Below, in pieces: positions 9,601 to 17,101 of a DNA stretch of 64,000 nucleotides (position 1 is its first letter; each line of letters begins with the position of its first letter). Position numbers and translations under genes: made by a program. The notes under the pieces were generated by a model. That model ran no database searches. It worked only from the letters and a program-made list of their open reading frames with translations, and was not told the DNA's origin. The DNA is from Promethearchaeota archaeon (GTDB taxonomy: Archaea > Asgardarchaeota > Lokiarchaeia > Sigyniarchaeales > SOKP01): NCBI GenBank assembly GCA_030606485.1, contig JAUWGH010000009.1:42266-106265 (forward strand), in the 5' to 3' direction.

Positions 9601-9629
9601 TCAAAATCTTTATCATAACTTGAAATCAT
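6624..9629 (-). CDS. type IIG restriction-modification enzyme (fused nuclease and adenine-specific DNA methyltransferase)
   Basis: This is a single 1001-residue polypeptide of the Eco57I-like class. Near the N-terminus (about 50-70) GRPDSLIGDIIIDFKYK fits a PD-(D/E)xK nuclease core. The methyltransferase follows: QLGEYYTPEKLAKRMV, then the AdoMet-binding motif DSSCGSGTF (about 310-320), then the catalytic motif NPPW within DLIITNPPWLTYKD (about 540), which is typical of N6-adenine enzymes. The remaining 400 residues should carry target recognition. Such enzymes both methylate and cut DNA at one recognition sequence and need no partner genes, which fits its isolated position. It is transcribed away from the 9.9 kb gene. 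It may be part of a mobile defence load, although base composition does not differ from the surroundings. Confidence 0.85.
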   Translation of the reverse strand: MISSYDKDFDISPLRRALNEHTIEHWFESLFDKFELNYQEQQKLLSGRPDSLIGDIIIDFKYKISKKELENWIGSKGKQYIEEYRKLNASFPSLLIVISDEFIWYYDEHLVLHQQQELNKKSIRSLIQCLLEPRVLNAEQFAILFGVNSPLYILYLARLENHFDEHKGQNTVCFQQWKNNFRMAYHDEKIGKELFLRHSYLSTLIKLILYKEFIKPDEYSRDYFMDLENYFETIGISLFHYDFFRWVINVSGVCDELFDKLKLMKFEATDIFRTIYQEMIIAGVRHQLGEYYTPEKLAKRMVEKSYTLGDAVLDSSCGSGTFLIELLKKIDSLFELEEGAKPTKKWFESVNKIYGFDINPIAILTSKANLILYFKSRRKWIEEISINVYLCNSIDPIEFSKQSDILLGNYYNFCINTIDDKKELKIPEEALSLKSIGIFRKLVKLIYNVWEEFENFEDTWDAAIEFLNNKDELSFFNSKIGSTNTLIKEVLFNFFNQLYDLKQLDKDHIWLYILNNLVGIRMLLLKEKMDLIITNPPWLTYKDANSDLKRNLKLISKQYNILPGSENITNIEEAVIFLYKIPSLYLKKEGSSKIAFVMPRSLIVSSQNEFARRFDNFYEIEFFIFNDLVFNIDCCCFFAKFNESKKDDITTVFQKYPCHCNYLDSESMRLIEQYYLEPWAYSQKERGKKYSVKKLIKPKEKDKLLPIYTSYYHPKFVQGADLIPKSLLYCHIIKLIQNGNIAIIEPWISPQAKGFWKKAHYQRERVEITNIFEATLSRKLYPFYCGTYSIFLPLDKEYQYNFENLGPFSRKHWKLISKIYEQQTKKDLFKIGINFRNKLCSPHTANNLPKVKKNQKGKYKVIFPNAKNLVASVIYDPDGRKFIDSTCYYYSTENENEAHYLCGMLNIPDLFESVKIIRDTRHHHKRPLYFNIPRFNKIKSHLEIAKLSKESSKIIENYISKNQKIKLDNIFMLIEGKLEIIREIGLGILNSREGESILKEF

Positions 9630-9890
9630 TAATTTTTATCCATGTTTATTATTTGTAAGATTGGTTTATAATAATATTAAAATTCATAACAAAATTGTCA
9701 ATAACTAGTAGAAGAAATCATAAAATACATGGATATTACATAAATTGTCAAAAAAAGAGATATTTGTATTATTAATTAAATCAAAAAAGCGACACAAATT
9801 AAAATATACTAAGAAAATATTTGTTTTTTAACAATTTATTATTTCTTTTCTCTCTATTTATTTAAATCTTTCATCTTATAATTTTATTTC

Positions 9891-10292
9891 ATGTTAAATA
9901 AATTAGATCAAGAATATACGGAATTAATATTAGATGATCTTAATGAACAAACATTAAATGAAAATTTAGAATCATTTCTTCTTGAAAATATTAAATACCT
10001 CTTAATAAGAGAGAATTTTATTTCAAGTAAAAATCACTTCAAATTTTTAATAGTCAATGGCTCAGTAATTCCTGATTTTAAAAATGGTTTTTATGAAGGA
10101 AAATTTTTAATACAACAACTTAATACATCAAGATCTATAGCGTATGGTGATTTTTCAACAACTATAAAATTATTAGATAATGAAACCGTTGAGATTCTTG
10201 ATATGATTGTTGGGCTATATCCAAAAGATTTTTATTATGGTATAAACCATCTTTCTAAAATTAACTTTCATATTCTATTTCAGAATTGGTAA
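9891..10292 (+). CDS. hypothetical protein
   Basis: No family is recognised for these 133 residues. The sequence is acidic at the N-terminus (DQEYTELILDDLNEQTLNENLE), then mixed alpha/beta, with a central FLIVNGSVIPDFKNGFYEGKFLIQQL and a C-terminal aromatic-rich tail. There is no signal peptide or membrane segment. A TATA-like tract (TATTTATTTAAAT around 9857-9868) lies about 25-30 bases before the ATG and no ribosome-binding site is seen, which suggests a leaderless message. It is divergent from the restriction-modification gene, so a connection to it is possible but unsupported. Confidence 0.55.
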   Translation: MLNKLDQEYTELILDDLNEQTLNENLESFLLENIKYLLIRENFISSKNHFKFLIVNGSVIPDFKNGFYEGKFLIQQLNTSRSIAYGDFSTTIKLLDNETVEILDMIVGLYPKDFYYGINHLSKINFHILFQNW

Positions 10293-10427
10293 GACATATG
10301 TTATTTTAATTAACTTTTATTAAAGTTAATGTTCTAACGATAAAAATAAAAATTAATATTGTTTTAAAAGAATTTAATAAAATTGTTCAAAAAATAATCT
10401 AACTAATTTAAATAGAAAATTGAAAGA

Positions 10428-11048
10428 CTAGGCAGTTTCTTGCTCGGGCATTTCACCCTGAAGCTTCTTATAATGATTTAATACCCCTTGACGTGCAGCA
10501 TAAACAAATCCCCGCTTCACATTAACTCCAGTAATAGCTATCGTCTCATAGATTAGCGTTTGATTTAACTTTGCTTTATCAAGAACCTCACGAATTTTAT
10601 TTATCTCTACAATATCTTCTAAATCCCGTTTATTTGCACAAACAACAAGTGGAACTTCCGCTGGGTCTGAAAAACTTTTAGAAATTAATCTATCTCCATA
10701 AAATTGTAATAATTCTTTTAAACTCCATATATTTTCTTCCCACTGGTCGATTAAACTGTCCCAAAAGAAGAGGATACAATCAGTTCCTTTGAGGACCGTT
10801 CGTCTCTGGAATTTGTGGCGTCTCTGGCCGGCGACGGTATAAACTTGAAACACCACATTGCTTACTCGGGCTACTACTCTATCAAAGAACAATGTACGAC
10901 CAGTTGGATCAGCTATCTGCTGCATATCACCTGAAGCAAGTCCCTCTTTCTTGTATACCCATTCTAAGGCAGTTGTTTTTCCTCCTAAAGATGGACCCCA
11001 GAATACAACTTTGAAAACCAGTGTTCCATCCCCGCGACGACTTGGAAT
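10428..11048 (-). CDS. MglA-type (Ras-like) small GTPase, apparent ATT start
   Basis: The first ATG (at 10925) would delete the P-loop. Reading further upstream in frame gives RRGDGTLVFKVVFWGPSLGGKTTALEW, a complete GxxxxGKT motif (residues 18-25 when numbered from 11048). No in-frame ATG, GTG or TTG lies between that motif and the upstream stop. A strong AGGAGAGG stands 7 nt before an in-frame ATT at 11048, which I take as the start, giving 206 aa. Other motifs: the MglA-like DPTGRTLFFD switch region, TVAGQ (residues 71-75) in place of DxxG as in MglA proteins, and NKRD (139-142) for guanine specificity. MglA-type GTPases work with roadblock proteins; one such gene lies at 31 kb. The family call is firm; the exact start is inferred. 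Confidence 0.85.
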   Translation of the reverse strand: MPSRRGDGTLVFKVVFWGPSLGGKTTALEWVYKKEGLASGDMQQIADPTGRTLFFDRVVARVSNVVFQVYTVAGQRRHKFQRRTVLKGTDCILFFWDSLIDQWEENIWSLKELLQFYGDRLISKSFSDPAEVPLVVCANKRDLEDIVEINKIREVLDKAKLNQTLIYETIAITGVNVKRGFVYAARQGVLNHYKKLQGEMPEQETA

Positions 11049-11055
11049 ATTTAAT

Positions 11056-11063
11056 CCTCTCCT
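11056..11063 (-). promoter_or_regulatory. ribosome-binding site deciding the ATT start of the MglA-type GTPase
   Basis: AGGAGAGG on the minus strand, seven bases before the in-frame ATT at 11048-11046. It is one of the best Shine-Dalgarno matches in the window and has no canonical start codon at usable distance in the GTPase frame. Confidence 0.7.
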
Positions 11064-11156
11064 ATTAAAAATTTTTCATTTATTAATTTTGATAAAGAAA
11101 ATTGTTATAAAATTTATAATAATTCTCTTAAATTAATGTTATCTAAATTATATTAA

Positions 11157-11271
11157 TTTAATATTGTTTAAAGTATTTAAATAATATCTACTAATAAGAT
11201 ATCTCAAAATTTGAGTCTGAAGGTTAGGTATCTTCTCATGATTGATGATAGCAAAGATGAAATCTTTAATT
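11157..11271 (+). repeat. left copy of a ~115-bp direct repeat (decayed promoter and 5' end of the phosphodiesterase gene)
   Basis: By eye about 100 of 115 positions match 16265-16377, including a perfect run across GATTGATGATAGCAAAGATG. The right copy is the promoter and first codons of the phosphodiesterase gene. Here the frame breaks within a few codons (an extra T after GATGAAA, then a stop), so only a remnant is left. The two copies bracket the GC-richer transporter island. Confidence 0.8.
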
Positions 11272-11690
11272 TGTGATTCTTCAGTTAATTCACCATACTT
11301 CTGCGTACTAATAACAAATAGATCTTAATAGTTGTATTTCGGCAACGTTAGCTAATCGAGTGGTCTCTCTTCATCAATAAAAAAATATTCAAGGTGTCCA
11401 TCGATAATAATTTATTTAATCATATTTAATGAACTGTTAAGAAACCTCTCAAATTTTTTATTGAAGATATCCGAGTGTGTTATACCTCCGTTCGAAAATT
11501 TCTGAGTCACAATCACTGTTTGTATTGTAAGTATAATATTCACGGTTATTATAGAAATAAAAAGCACTCGAACCTAATTTATAGTCAAGATTTAAGTTAT
11601 CAAAATCTATCCCAGTCATTGCATTGGCAACTAAAGTATTCGTATCTAGATTTATACTTAAAATATATGATAATGCACCCTAATATTTTA
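11272..11690 (-). pseudogene. possible decayed minus-strand gene, family unknown
   Basis: Between the left repeat and the ABC transporter no intact gene is found. The minus strand reads as protein-like sequence in pieces: a stretch of about 73 codons (11687 down to about 11469) containing VANAMTGIDFDNLNLDYKLG and SSAFYFYNNREYYTYNTN, then after frame changes IIDGHLEYFFIDEERPL, TRLANVAEIQLL and DLFVISTQKYGELTEESQ. The joins need several frameshifts and stops. I do not recognise the family. An overlapping 72-codon plus-strand frame is probably a shadow. The remaining 190 bases up to the transporter contain only AT-rich leader. Confidence 0.35.
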
Positions 11691-11798
11691 TAATGGAGTT
11701 GCAATTAATGAATTAACGTTTTATACTACATCTTGTTGGTGAGTGATAAAAATTTTAAGAATAAAGATAACTTGTATTTAATAAACAAAAAAAGAAAT

Positions 11799-11807
11799 CT
11801 TTATATG
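11799..11807 (+). promoter_or_regulatory. TATA-like element of the ABC transporter operon
   Basis: CTTTATATG about 75 bases before the first gene of the amino acid transporter operon, in a long AT-rich leader ending in a run of A. The position is plausible for an archaeal TATA box; no BRE can be assigned with confidence. Confidence 0.4.
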
Positions 11808-11881
11808 TTCAGACAAGAAAAATTAAATGAAATAAAATAAATTTAAATAAATTAAATTAAAAAAAAAAAAAATGAAATAAA

Positions 11882-12667
11882 ATGAGGAAAGGAATTACAG
11901 CAATAGTAATAATAGTTTGTATAGTAGCAGGGTTCGCTGCTGGATGGCTTTTTTCCGCATTTCTCCCGGGGCTAACACAAGTATCGCTAGTTGATCAGAT
12001 TAAGGCGCGAGGTTATATCATTGTTGGAACTAGTTCTGATTGGCCACCCTTCGAGGTATTCAACACGACTACGCAAGAGTTGGAAGGCTTTGACATCGAC
12101 ATATCAGAATTGGTTGCAGCAGAACTCGGTGTTACTGTTCAATGGAGCGACATGGACTTTGACTCACTGATAGGTGCTTGTACTGGAGGCACAATCGATA
12201 TGGTTGCGGCTGCAATAATGGTCACACCAGAACGTGCAGAAGTTCTCGCGCATTCCGTGCCCTACATTCGTGTAAACGAATTAATCATCGTTAGAGGTGA
12301 TTCAATCCTTACGATTACTAAATTAGAGGATTTAGCAGCTCTTCCGGCCAAATCAGTCGGCTGCCAATCGGGTACTACACAAGAGGACGAATTGATAGAC
12401 GCTGGTGTAGATTATGCGTCATATGTTAGTGCTCTTTTGATGCTCGCCGACCTAGACGCTGGCGGTATCGATGTAGCATTCATAGACGAGCCAGTCTTAG
12501 GTCAGTATATGGCATACGGCTTCAAGTCCATTTTTAGCGTACCAGCTGAACCTACAGCGTTATGGTGTAAATGGGAAGAACCGGAATTAATGGCGGCGAT
12601 CAATAAAGCCCTCCTTGAAGCCTATAAAGACGGGACGATAGATGCTCTTATCGCAAAGTGGTTTTAG
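11882..12667 (+). CDS. polar amino acid ABC transporter, substrate-binding protein
   Basis: The 261-residue protein belongs to the family-3 solute-binding proteins. An N-terminal hydrophobic segment (ITAIVIIVCIVAGFAAGWLF) acts as uncleaved anchor or signal peptide, leaving the binding domain outside the membrane. The mature part shows the family hallmarks: RGYIIVGTSSDWPPFEV, LEGFDIDISELVAAELGV, and GTIDMVAAAIMVTPERAE, with the arginine of TPER expected to bind the substrate carboxylate. Such proteins deliver Glu, Gln, His, Arg or similar amino acids. The permease starts directly downstream, and the four genes 11.9-14.9 kb form one operon. Codon choice is visibly GC-richer than in the flanking genes, which points to acquisition from another lineage. 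Confidence 0.9.
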   Translation: MRKGITAIVIIVCIVAGFAAGWLFSAFLPGLTQVSLVDQIKARGYIIVGTSSDWPPFEVFNTTTQELEGFDIDISELVAAELGVTVQWSDMDFDSLIGACTGGTIDMVAAAIMVTPERAEVLAHSVPYIRVNELIIVRGDSILTITKLEDLAALPAKSVGCQSGTTQEDELIDAGVDYASYVSALLMLADLDAGGIDVAFIDEPVLGQYMAYGFKSIFSVPAEPTALWCKWEEPELMAAINKALLEAYKDGTIDALIAKWF

Positions 12668-12676
12668 GGGTGATTG

Positions 12677-13363
12677 ATGGTGGAGACGCCAGATCTCCCT
12701 TCTATTTTTTTTTATATTCTCGTGAATGGATTACCCTTAACCTTACTACTCACTGCCCTAGGTCTTTTGGGGGGCTTTTTCCTGGGTTTATCGCTGGCAA
12801 TCATGCGCGTTTATGGAGGTAAAGACCTTGATTTGGTATCGAGCGGCTACGGGAAGGTATTGCGTGGCATCCCACTTTTGGTTTTGATCTACATCTTCGT
12901 CTTTGGAATACCTGGTATATTTTGGTTTATAGACCCACTTATGAGACCGCTTTTCGGCGTAATTTTGGCGCTTGCTCTTCGCAGTGGGGCTTACCAATCT
13001 CAGCTTTTTCGCGGGGCTATTTTATCCGTGGACCCGGGGCAGATGATGGCTGCTCGTGCGATGGGGATGAGCCAGTTCCAAGCTTTCCGACACATTGTGT
13101 TGCCCCAAGCCCTACGGCTGGCAATACCTAGCTGGTCTAACGAGTATGCGGTGGTCATCAAGGATTCGTCCTACGCCTACGCGGTTGGAATTATTGAGAT
13201 GCTAAAGGTGGCATTTCGTGTATCTGCTAATTACCCACTGCTCTGGGCTCCAACGATGGGTGTTGTTGCGATTCTATACTTTATCTTTACTTATCCTATA
13301 ACAAGGATATTTGGCGAACGACAAACCAAGAAACTTAAGAAGTTGGGAATGGGAGGTGGTTAG
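12677..13363 (+). CDS. polar amino acid ABC transporter, permease 1
   Basis: The 228-residue inner-membrane permease of the HisM/GlnP type has about five membrane segments. It carries the EAA loop that docks to the ATPase ([39 protein letters not shown]), and the early [21 protein letters not shown] segment typical of this family. The ATG at 12677 is preceded by AGGGG and GGTGAT; a TTG one codon earlier is less likely. A second permease closes the operon, so the channel is probably a heterodimer. Base composition is foreign-looking as in the other island genes. Confidence 0.9.
   Translation: MVETPDLPSIFFYILVNGLPLTLLLTALGLLGGFFLGLSLAIMRVYGGKDLDLVSSGYGKVLRGIPLLVLIYIFVFGIPGIFWFIDPLMRPLFGVILALALRSGAYQSQLFRGAILSVDPGQMMAARAMGMSQFQAFRHIVLPQALRLAIPSWSNEYAVVIKDSSYAYAVGIIEMLKVAFRVSANYPLLWAPTMGVVAILYFIFTYPITRIFGERQTKKLKKLGMGGG
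13352..13359 (+). promoter_or_regulatory. ribosome-binding site before the ABC ATPase, spacing favours an ATC start
   Basis: GGAGGTGG lies inside the 3' end of permease 1. It is 18 bases from the first canonical in-frame start (GTG 13378) but 6 bases from an in-frame ATC at 13366, the spacing used elsewhere in the window. Confidence 0.5.
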
Positions 13364-13365
13364 AT

Positions 13366-14157
13366 ATCGTTAAATCTGTGCTACGTATAGTTGATGGTTG
13401 GAAGTCATATGGGGATTTACAGGTCCTTAAGGGAGTCTCATTCGAGGTGGGGGAGCAAGAGGTCAAGGTCATCTTTGGACCAAGTGGCTCTGGCAAGAGC
13501 ACATTGCTTCGTTGCATCAACATGCTGGACCCACTAGACAAGGGTGAAGTACATCTCCGTGAACAGAATCTTATGGCACCTGGAATCAATCTTAATGCGA
13601 TACGGGCGAGAATCGGCATGGTATTCCAACATTTTAATCTGTTCGCCCACCTTAAAGCGATAGATAATGTCAGTATCGGTCTTCGTCAGGTCAAAAAGCT
13701 ACCAAAGGAGGAGGCTCGCGCAAAGGCATTGGAGATGTTAAATCGTGTCAAGATGGCGGAGTGGGTTGATCACTATCCTGCACAACTATCCGGTGGCCAA
13801 CAACAACGTGTGGGCATTGCACGTGCTTTGTCCATGGAACCCGATGTAATTTTGTTTGACGAGCCTACATCTGCCTTGGATCCTGAACTGATAGGCGAAG
13901 TGCTTCAAGTGATGTTAGACATCGCTAAATCGGGTACTACAATGATAGTCGTCACCCACGAAATGGGATTTGCTAGAGCCGTAGCATCAGAAATGCTCTT
14001 CCTCGATAATGGAGTCATTGTAGAACGGGGAACCCCCCAGCACTTCTTCGTCTCGCCCAAATCCGAGCGGGTAAAACAGTTTCTCAAACAGCTTGATATT
14101 TTATACGGAAGCCATAAAGAACTTCTGAAGCGGTCAAACGAGGAGGAAAGCAAGTAA
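13366..14157 (+). CDS. polar amino acid ABC transporter, ATP-binding protein
   Basis: This is a standard GlnQ/HisP-type ATPase. It has Walker [11 protein letters not shown]-loop [11 protein letters not shown], the signature [15 protein letters not shown], Walker [14 protein letters not shown] and the H-loop VVTHEMGFA. Hydrolysis powers uptake of the amino acid delivered by the binding protein. The start is uncertain. GTG at 13378 gives 259 aa, but the ribosome-binding site is 18 bases away from it; an in-frame ATC at 13366 lies at ideal spacing and gives 263 aa, and that is the coordinate used. The last base of the stop overlaps the ATG of the next gene. GC content is elevated as in its neighbours. 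Confidence 0.9.
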   Translation: MVKSVLRIVDGWKSYGDLQVLKGVSFEVGEQEVKVIFGPSGSGKSTLLRCINMLDPLDKGEVHLREQNLMAPGINLNAIRARIGMVFQHFNLFAHLKAIDNVSIGLRQVKKLPKEEARAKALEMLNRVKMAEWVDHYPAQLSGGQQQRVGIARALSMEPDVILFDEPTSALDPELIGEVLQVMLDIAKSGTTMIVVTHEMGFARAVASEMLFLDNGVIVERGTPQHFFVSPKSERVKQFLKQLDILYGSHKELLKRSNEEESK

Positions 14158-14933
14158 TGTTTCAAGTACTCCCTCAACCGATAGAGGATATTCTCCGTGT
14201 ACTGGAGTACTGGGATCATATCCTCGCAGGGTTCCTAACTACGATGGAATTGTATGGAGGGGCGATTGTGATGGGCTTTTTCCTTGGTCTTCTGCTCGCT
14301 CTTCTCCGCCAGTATGGGGGGTTTATTATTTCACGGATTGCTACCGGGTACATTGAATTTATACGTGGTACACCCTTACTCGCGCAGTTGTTCTTCATTT
14401 ACTTTCTCCCCTACAGCATGAATGCTATTTTAGAGGCACAAGGTCTTTTCCCCATACCTATTGGGAAGTGGAGTTTCCAAACCGACATTATAATCCTCGA
14501 CCGGATTATCACTTACACAATCTTTGATCACCGAATGCTTGTCGGTCTCCTCACGTTAGCTCTTAATAGTGCAGCCTATCAGGCTGAATACATCCGTGGA
14601 GCCATTAAATCTGTTGGGACCGGTCAATTATTAGCTGCCCAATCGCTGGGTATGTCTCGTCTGGCCAGTATTCGTCATGTCGTGTTACCACAGGCTCTGC
14701 GTCGTGTTATTCCTGCGTGGTCCAACGAAGCTGCTTATCTTCCGAAGTACACCGTTGTTGTATTTTTCATTGGAGTGGTGGACCTCTTTGGCAAGGCGCA
14801 TTTTATCGTTGCAAATATTTTTCGCACACTCACCACATATTGCATAATCGCTCTCATTTTTCTAGCTCTGATCACAATTATCTCCAAGGTACTAGACTTT
14901 GTCCACAAACGGACAAGTATTCCAGGTTTGTAG
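14157..14933 (+). CDS. polar amino acid ABC transporter, permease 2
   Basis: This 258-residue protein is the second HisQ/GlnP-type membrane subunit. It begins with a cytoplasmic segment, then GFLTTMELYGGAIVMGFFLGLLLALL, and contains the ATPase-docking loop GAIKSVGTGQLLAAQSLGMSRLASIRHVVLPQALRRVIP. About five membrane spans are visible. The start ATG overlaps the stop of the ATPase by one base and is preceded by GAGGAGGAAAG, so translation is coupled. Together with permease 1 it would form the heterodimeric channel. It ends the GC-richest part of the island. Confidence 0.9.
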   Translation: MFQVLPQPIEDILRVLEYWDHILAGFLTTMELYGGAIVMGFFLGLLLALLRQYGGFIISRIATGYIEFIRGTPLLAQLFFIYFLPYSMNAILEAQGLFPIPIGKWSFQTDIIILDRIITYTIFDHRMLVGLLTLALNSAAYQAEYIRGAIKSVGTGQLLAAQSLGMSRLASIRHVVLPQALRRVIPAWSNEAAYLPKYTVVVFFIGVVDLFGKAHFIVANIFRTLTTYCIIALIFLALITIISKVLDFVHKRTSIPGL

Positions 14934-15242
14934 TTTGTCCAAGAATCTATTTACTATTAAACAGAATGAGCATACGCAGTTTATAGTTATCGATGTAATC
15001 TTAAAGATATTTCTAAATTTCAATATTTTAATTTTGAACCTTAAGATAAAATAAATAGCGATATGTTTGAAGATATGTTCTACCCAAATTTTATTATAAA
15101 ATTAAAACCTGTAGTAAAGGGATTAATTTACAAATACCTTAACTTTCGATGATTTGTATTTGGAAAAAAATTTATAAGAAGTGAAATTGTTAGAGTTAAT
15201 AATTAAGAAATAACTAAATCCATAATCAGATGGTGGTTTTAC
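14934..15242 (+). other. 309-base stretch without a gene; holds the promoter of the dehydratase
   Basis: No coding pattern is seen on either strand. The tract is AT-rich again, unlike the transporter genes before it. AATTTATAAG at 15169-15178 is a good TATA box candidate for the next gene, leaving a leader of roughly 40-50 bases that contains its ribosome-binding site. Confidence 0.5.
15232..15236 (+). promoter_or_regulatory. ribosome-binding site deciding an ATA start for the dehydratase
   Basis: GGTGG six bases before the in-frame ATA at 15243. An ATG at 15230 overlaps this site but is in another frame and stops after six codons. Confidence 0.6.
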
Positions 15243-16223
15243 ATATCTGAAATAATTACTCTCAAAAAAATCGAGGATGCACAAAAGAGAATCAGTGATT
15301 TTATCAAGAGAACACCTCTTATCTATTCGGAGTTTATTAGTGAGCTATGTAATGGCACAGTCTATCTTAAGTTGGAGAACCAACAACTCACCAACGCTTT
15401 CAAGATACGAGGAGCATTTAACCTAATGATGCAATTAAGTACAGAAGAGAGGTCTCGTGGTGTTGTTACCGCTTCATCAGGGAATCATGCATTGGCAGTA
15501 GCCTTAGCTGCAAAACATTTAGGCATCTTTGCCATAATTGTAGTTCCGACGAATGTATCAAAAGCCAAGCTAAACAAGATGAAGGAGTATGATATCAAAG
15601 TTATTCAAGAAGGAGACTTCGAAGAGATCTATACAAAAGCAAGAGAGATATCTACCAGCGAGGGTCTAACCTACATCAGTTCGTACAATGATCTAGAGGT
15701 TATAGCAGGTCAAGGAACAATAGGTCTTGAAATCTATGAAGAGATTGGACGGGTAGATTCAATCATTGTTCCTGTTGGTGGAGGAAGCTTGATTTCTGGT
15801 ATTGCCATTGCAGTAAAATCTTTTAATCCTAATACCAGGATAATAGGGGTTCAGACAGGGGGAGCTTCCACAATGTATGAGTCTTGGAAAGCTAGAAGAG
15901 TGGTAAGCGTCGAAGAGTATCATACATTAGCGGAAGGTCTATTGGGTGGTCTTGATCCCGAAGCTATCACCCTAGAATTGATACAAAAATATGTAGATGA
16001 GTTAGTCTTAGTAAAAGAGAGAAGTATTGAAGAAGCAATCCGCCTTTTATGGAAGAAAGAGGGGCAGATCGTTGAAGGAGCAGGAGCAACGACCATTGCC
16101 CATATTCTAGAAGAAAAACGAAAATTCGTAAAAAAGAAGGTGGTAGCCGTAGTGAGTGGGGGAAACATCGAAGACTCCTTATTTCAAGAGATTTTAAGTA
16201 CAGAACAGACTAGTAAAGATTGA
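15243..16223 (+). CDS. threonine dehydratase-like PLP enzyme (serine/threonine ammonia-lyase family), apparent ATA start
   Basis: From 15243 the frame gives 326 residues beginning SEIITLKKIEDAQKRI after the initiator, then FIKRTPLIYSEF, VYLKLENQ and the PLP-lysine motif NAFKIRGA (Lys54). The phosphate-binding loop PVGGGSLISG and the SSYND and C-terminal VSGGNIE segments complete the fold type II pattern. Starting at the first canonical codon (TTG 15372) would remove 43 conserved residues. No ATG, GTG or TTG exists in frame between the upstream stop at 15204 and that TTG, whereas ATA 15243 follows GGTGG at 6 nt. The reaction is probably deamination of Thr or Ser to the keto acid; racemase activity is possible in this family. 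With the adjacent amino acid importer it suggests uptake and breakdown of amino acids. Confidence 0.85.
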   Translation: MSEIITLKKIEDAQKRISDFIKRTPLIYSEFISELCNGTVYLKLENQQLTNAFKIRGAFNLMMQLSTEERSRGVVTASSGNHALAVALAAKHLGIFAIIVVPTNVSKAKLNKMKEYDIKVIQEGDFEEIYTKAREISTSEGLTYISSYNDLEVIAGQGTIGLEIYEEIGRVDSIIVPVGGGSLISGIAIAVKSFNPNTRIIGVQTGGASTMYESWKARRVVSVEEYHTLAEGLLGGLDPEAITLELIQKYVDELVLVKERSIEEAIRLLWKKEGQIVEGAGATTIAHILEEKRKFVKKKVVAVVSGGNIEDSLFQEILSTEQTSKD

Positions 16224-16264
16224 AAAACCCTTAAATTATTATTAACTAAGATAAAATATATAAA

Positions 16265-16377
16265 TTTAACATTATTTAAAGCTTTTAAATAATTTCCACC
16301 AATAAGATATCTTAAATTTGAATCTGAAGGTTAGACATTTTCTTATGATTGATGATAGCAAAGATGAAACTTTAATT
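16265..16377 (+). repeat. right copy of the ~115-bp direct repeat (promoter and start of the phosphodiesterase gene)
   Basis: Matches 11157-11271 in the same orientation. It spans a TATA-like TTTAAAGCTTTTAAATAA, the leader, the ATG at 16345 and the first 11 codons. This copy is intact and functional-looking. Confidence 0.8.
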
Positions 16378-16872
16378 GGTTTGATAGCAGATACACACAT
16401 CCCTTCCCGATGTGCAGAAATTCCTAAAATAATTATTGATGATTTTTTAGATAAGGGAGTAGATTATGTGTTTCATTTAGGCGACTTTACTGAGTATCGT
16501 GTGTATGAAGGGTTGCAAGATATATTTGGAAAGGAAAAGGTTATTGGAATTAGGGGGAATATGGATGATTCGAAGATAAATTCAAAATTGCCTGAACGCA
16601 TAGAATTAACCGCGTATGGACATAATATTTTATTATTACATGGCTGGGGTGGTCCTAATATGGTGATACGACGTCTAAAGAAACATGTTGATTTGGATAA
16701 ATACCATATTATATTATTTGGACATATACACAAGCCATTAACCGAGAAGGTTGATAATCAATATTTTATTAATCCTGGGACCCCAACAGATAAAAAATTC
16801 ACGGACATTAACTCATATGGTTTTTTAACTTTATCAAAGGAGAAAATCGAACCTAAAATTTGTTATTTATAA
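16345..16872 (+). CDS. YfcE/MJ0936-type metallophosphodiesterase
   Basis: The 175-residue protein starts MIDDSKDETLIGLIADTHIPSR, the calcineurin-like first motif DxH. It continues with FHLGDFTE (GDxx motif), IRGNMDD (GNxD), LLLHGWG (the GH-like motif), and FGHIHKP with the NPGTPTDK end typical of the family. These residues bind two metal ions. Family members hydrolyse phosphodiesters such as bis-pNPP; the true substrate is unknown. The ATG at 16345 is preferred over a TTG at 16318. Its promoter and first codons are the right-hand copy of the direct repeat. The gene is AT-rich like the host chromosome, unlike the island before it. Confidence 0.85.
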   Translation: MIDDSKDETLIGLIADTHIPSRCAEIPKIIIDDFLDKGVDYVFHLGDFTEYRVYEGLQDIFGKEKVIGIRGNMDDSKINSKLPERIELTAYGHNILLLHGWGGPNMVIRRLKKHVDLDKYHIILFGHIHKPLTEKVDNQYFINPGTPTDKKFTDINSYGFLTLSKEKIEPKICYL

Positions 16873-17101
16873 TTTTTTAAATATCTCAAATTGAATTAAT
16901 ATTTAGATTTTTTTTCCATTTGTATCATTTTTTAATTTATTCTATAGTAATATTTAAATTGTGATAAAAATCGGTCTCCTATTATTTTTTAAATTAATTA
17001 AAAATTGAGATATTAAACATTTTAAAAAAAATATTGCTTAATTAAATATTTTTATTCCAAAATTTAACGAATTTTTTAAAAAGTAAAGATAAAGTGGTTT
17101 T

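Noticed and set aside
11475..11693. 72-codon plus-strand frame as a small gene
   Set aside because: Composition is random-looking and the minus strand reads more like decayed protein sequence over the same bases.
16318..16344. TTG start for the phosphodiesterase
   Set aside because: The family starts just before the DxH motif; ATG 16345 fits that, and the upstream residues are not conserved in pattern.
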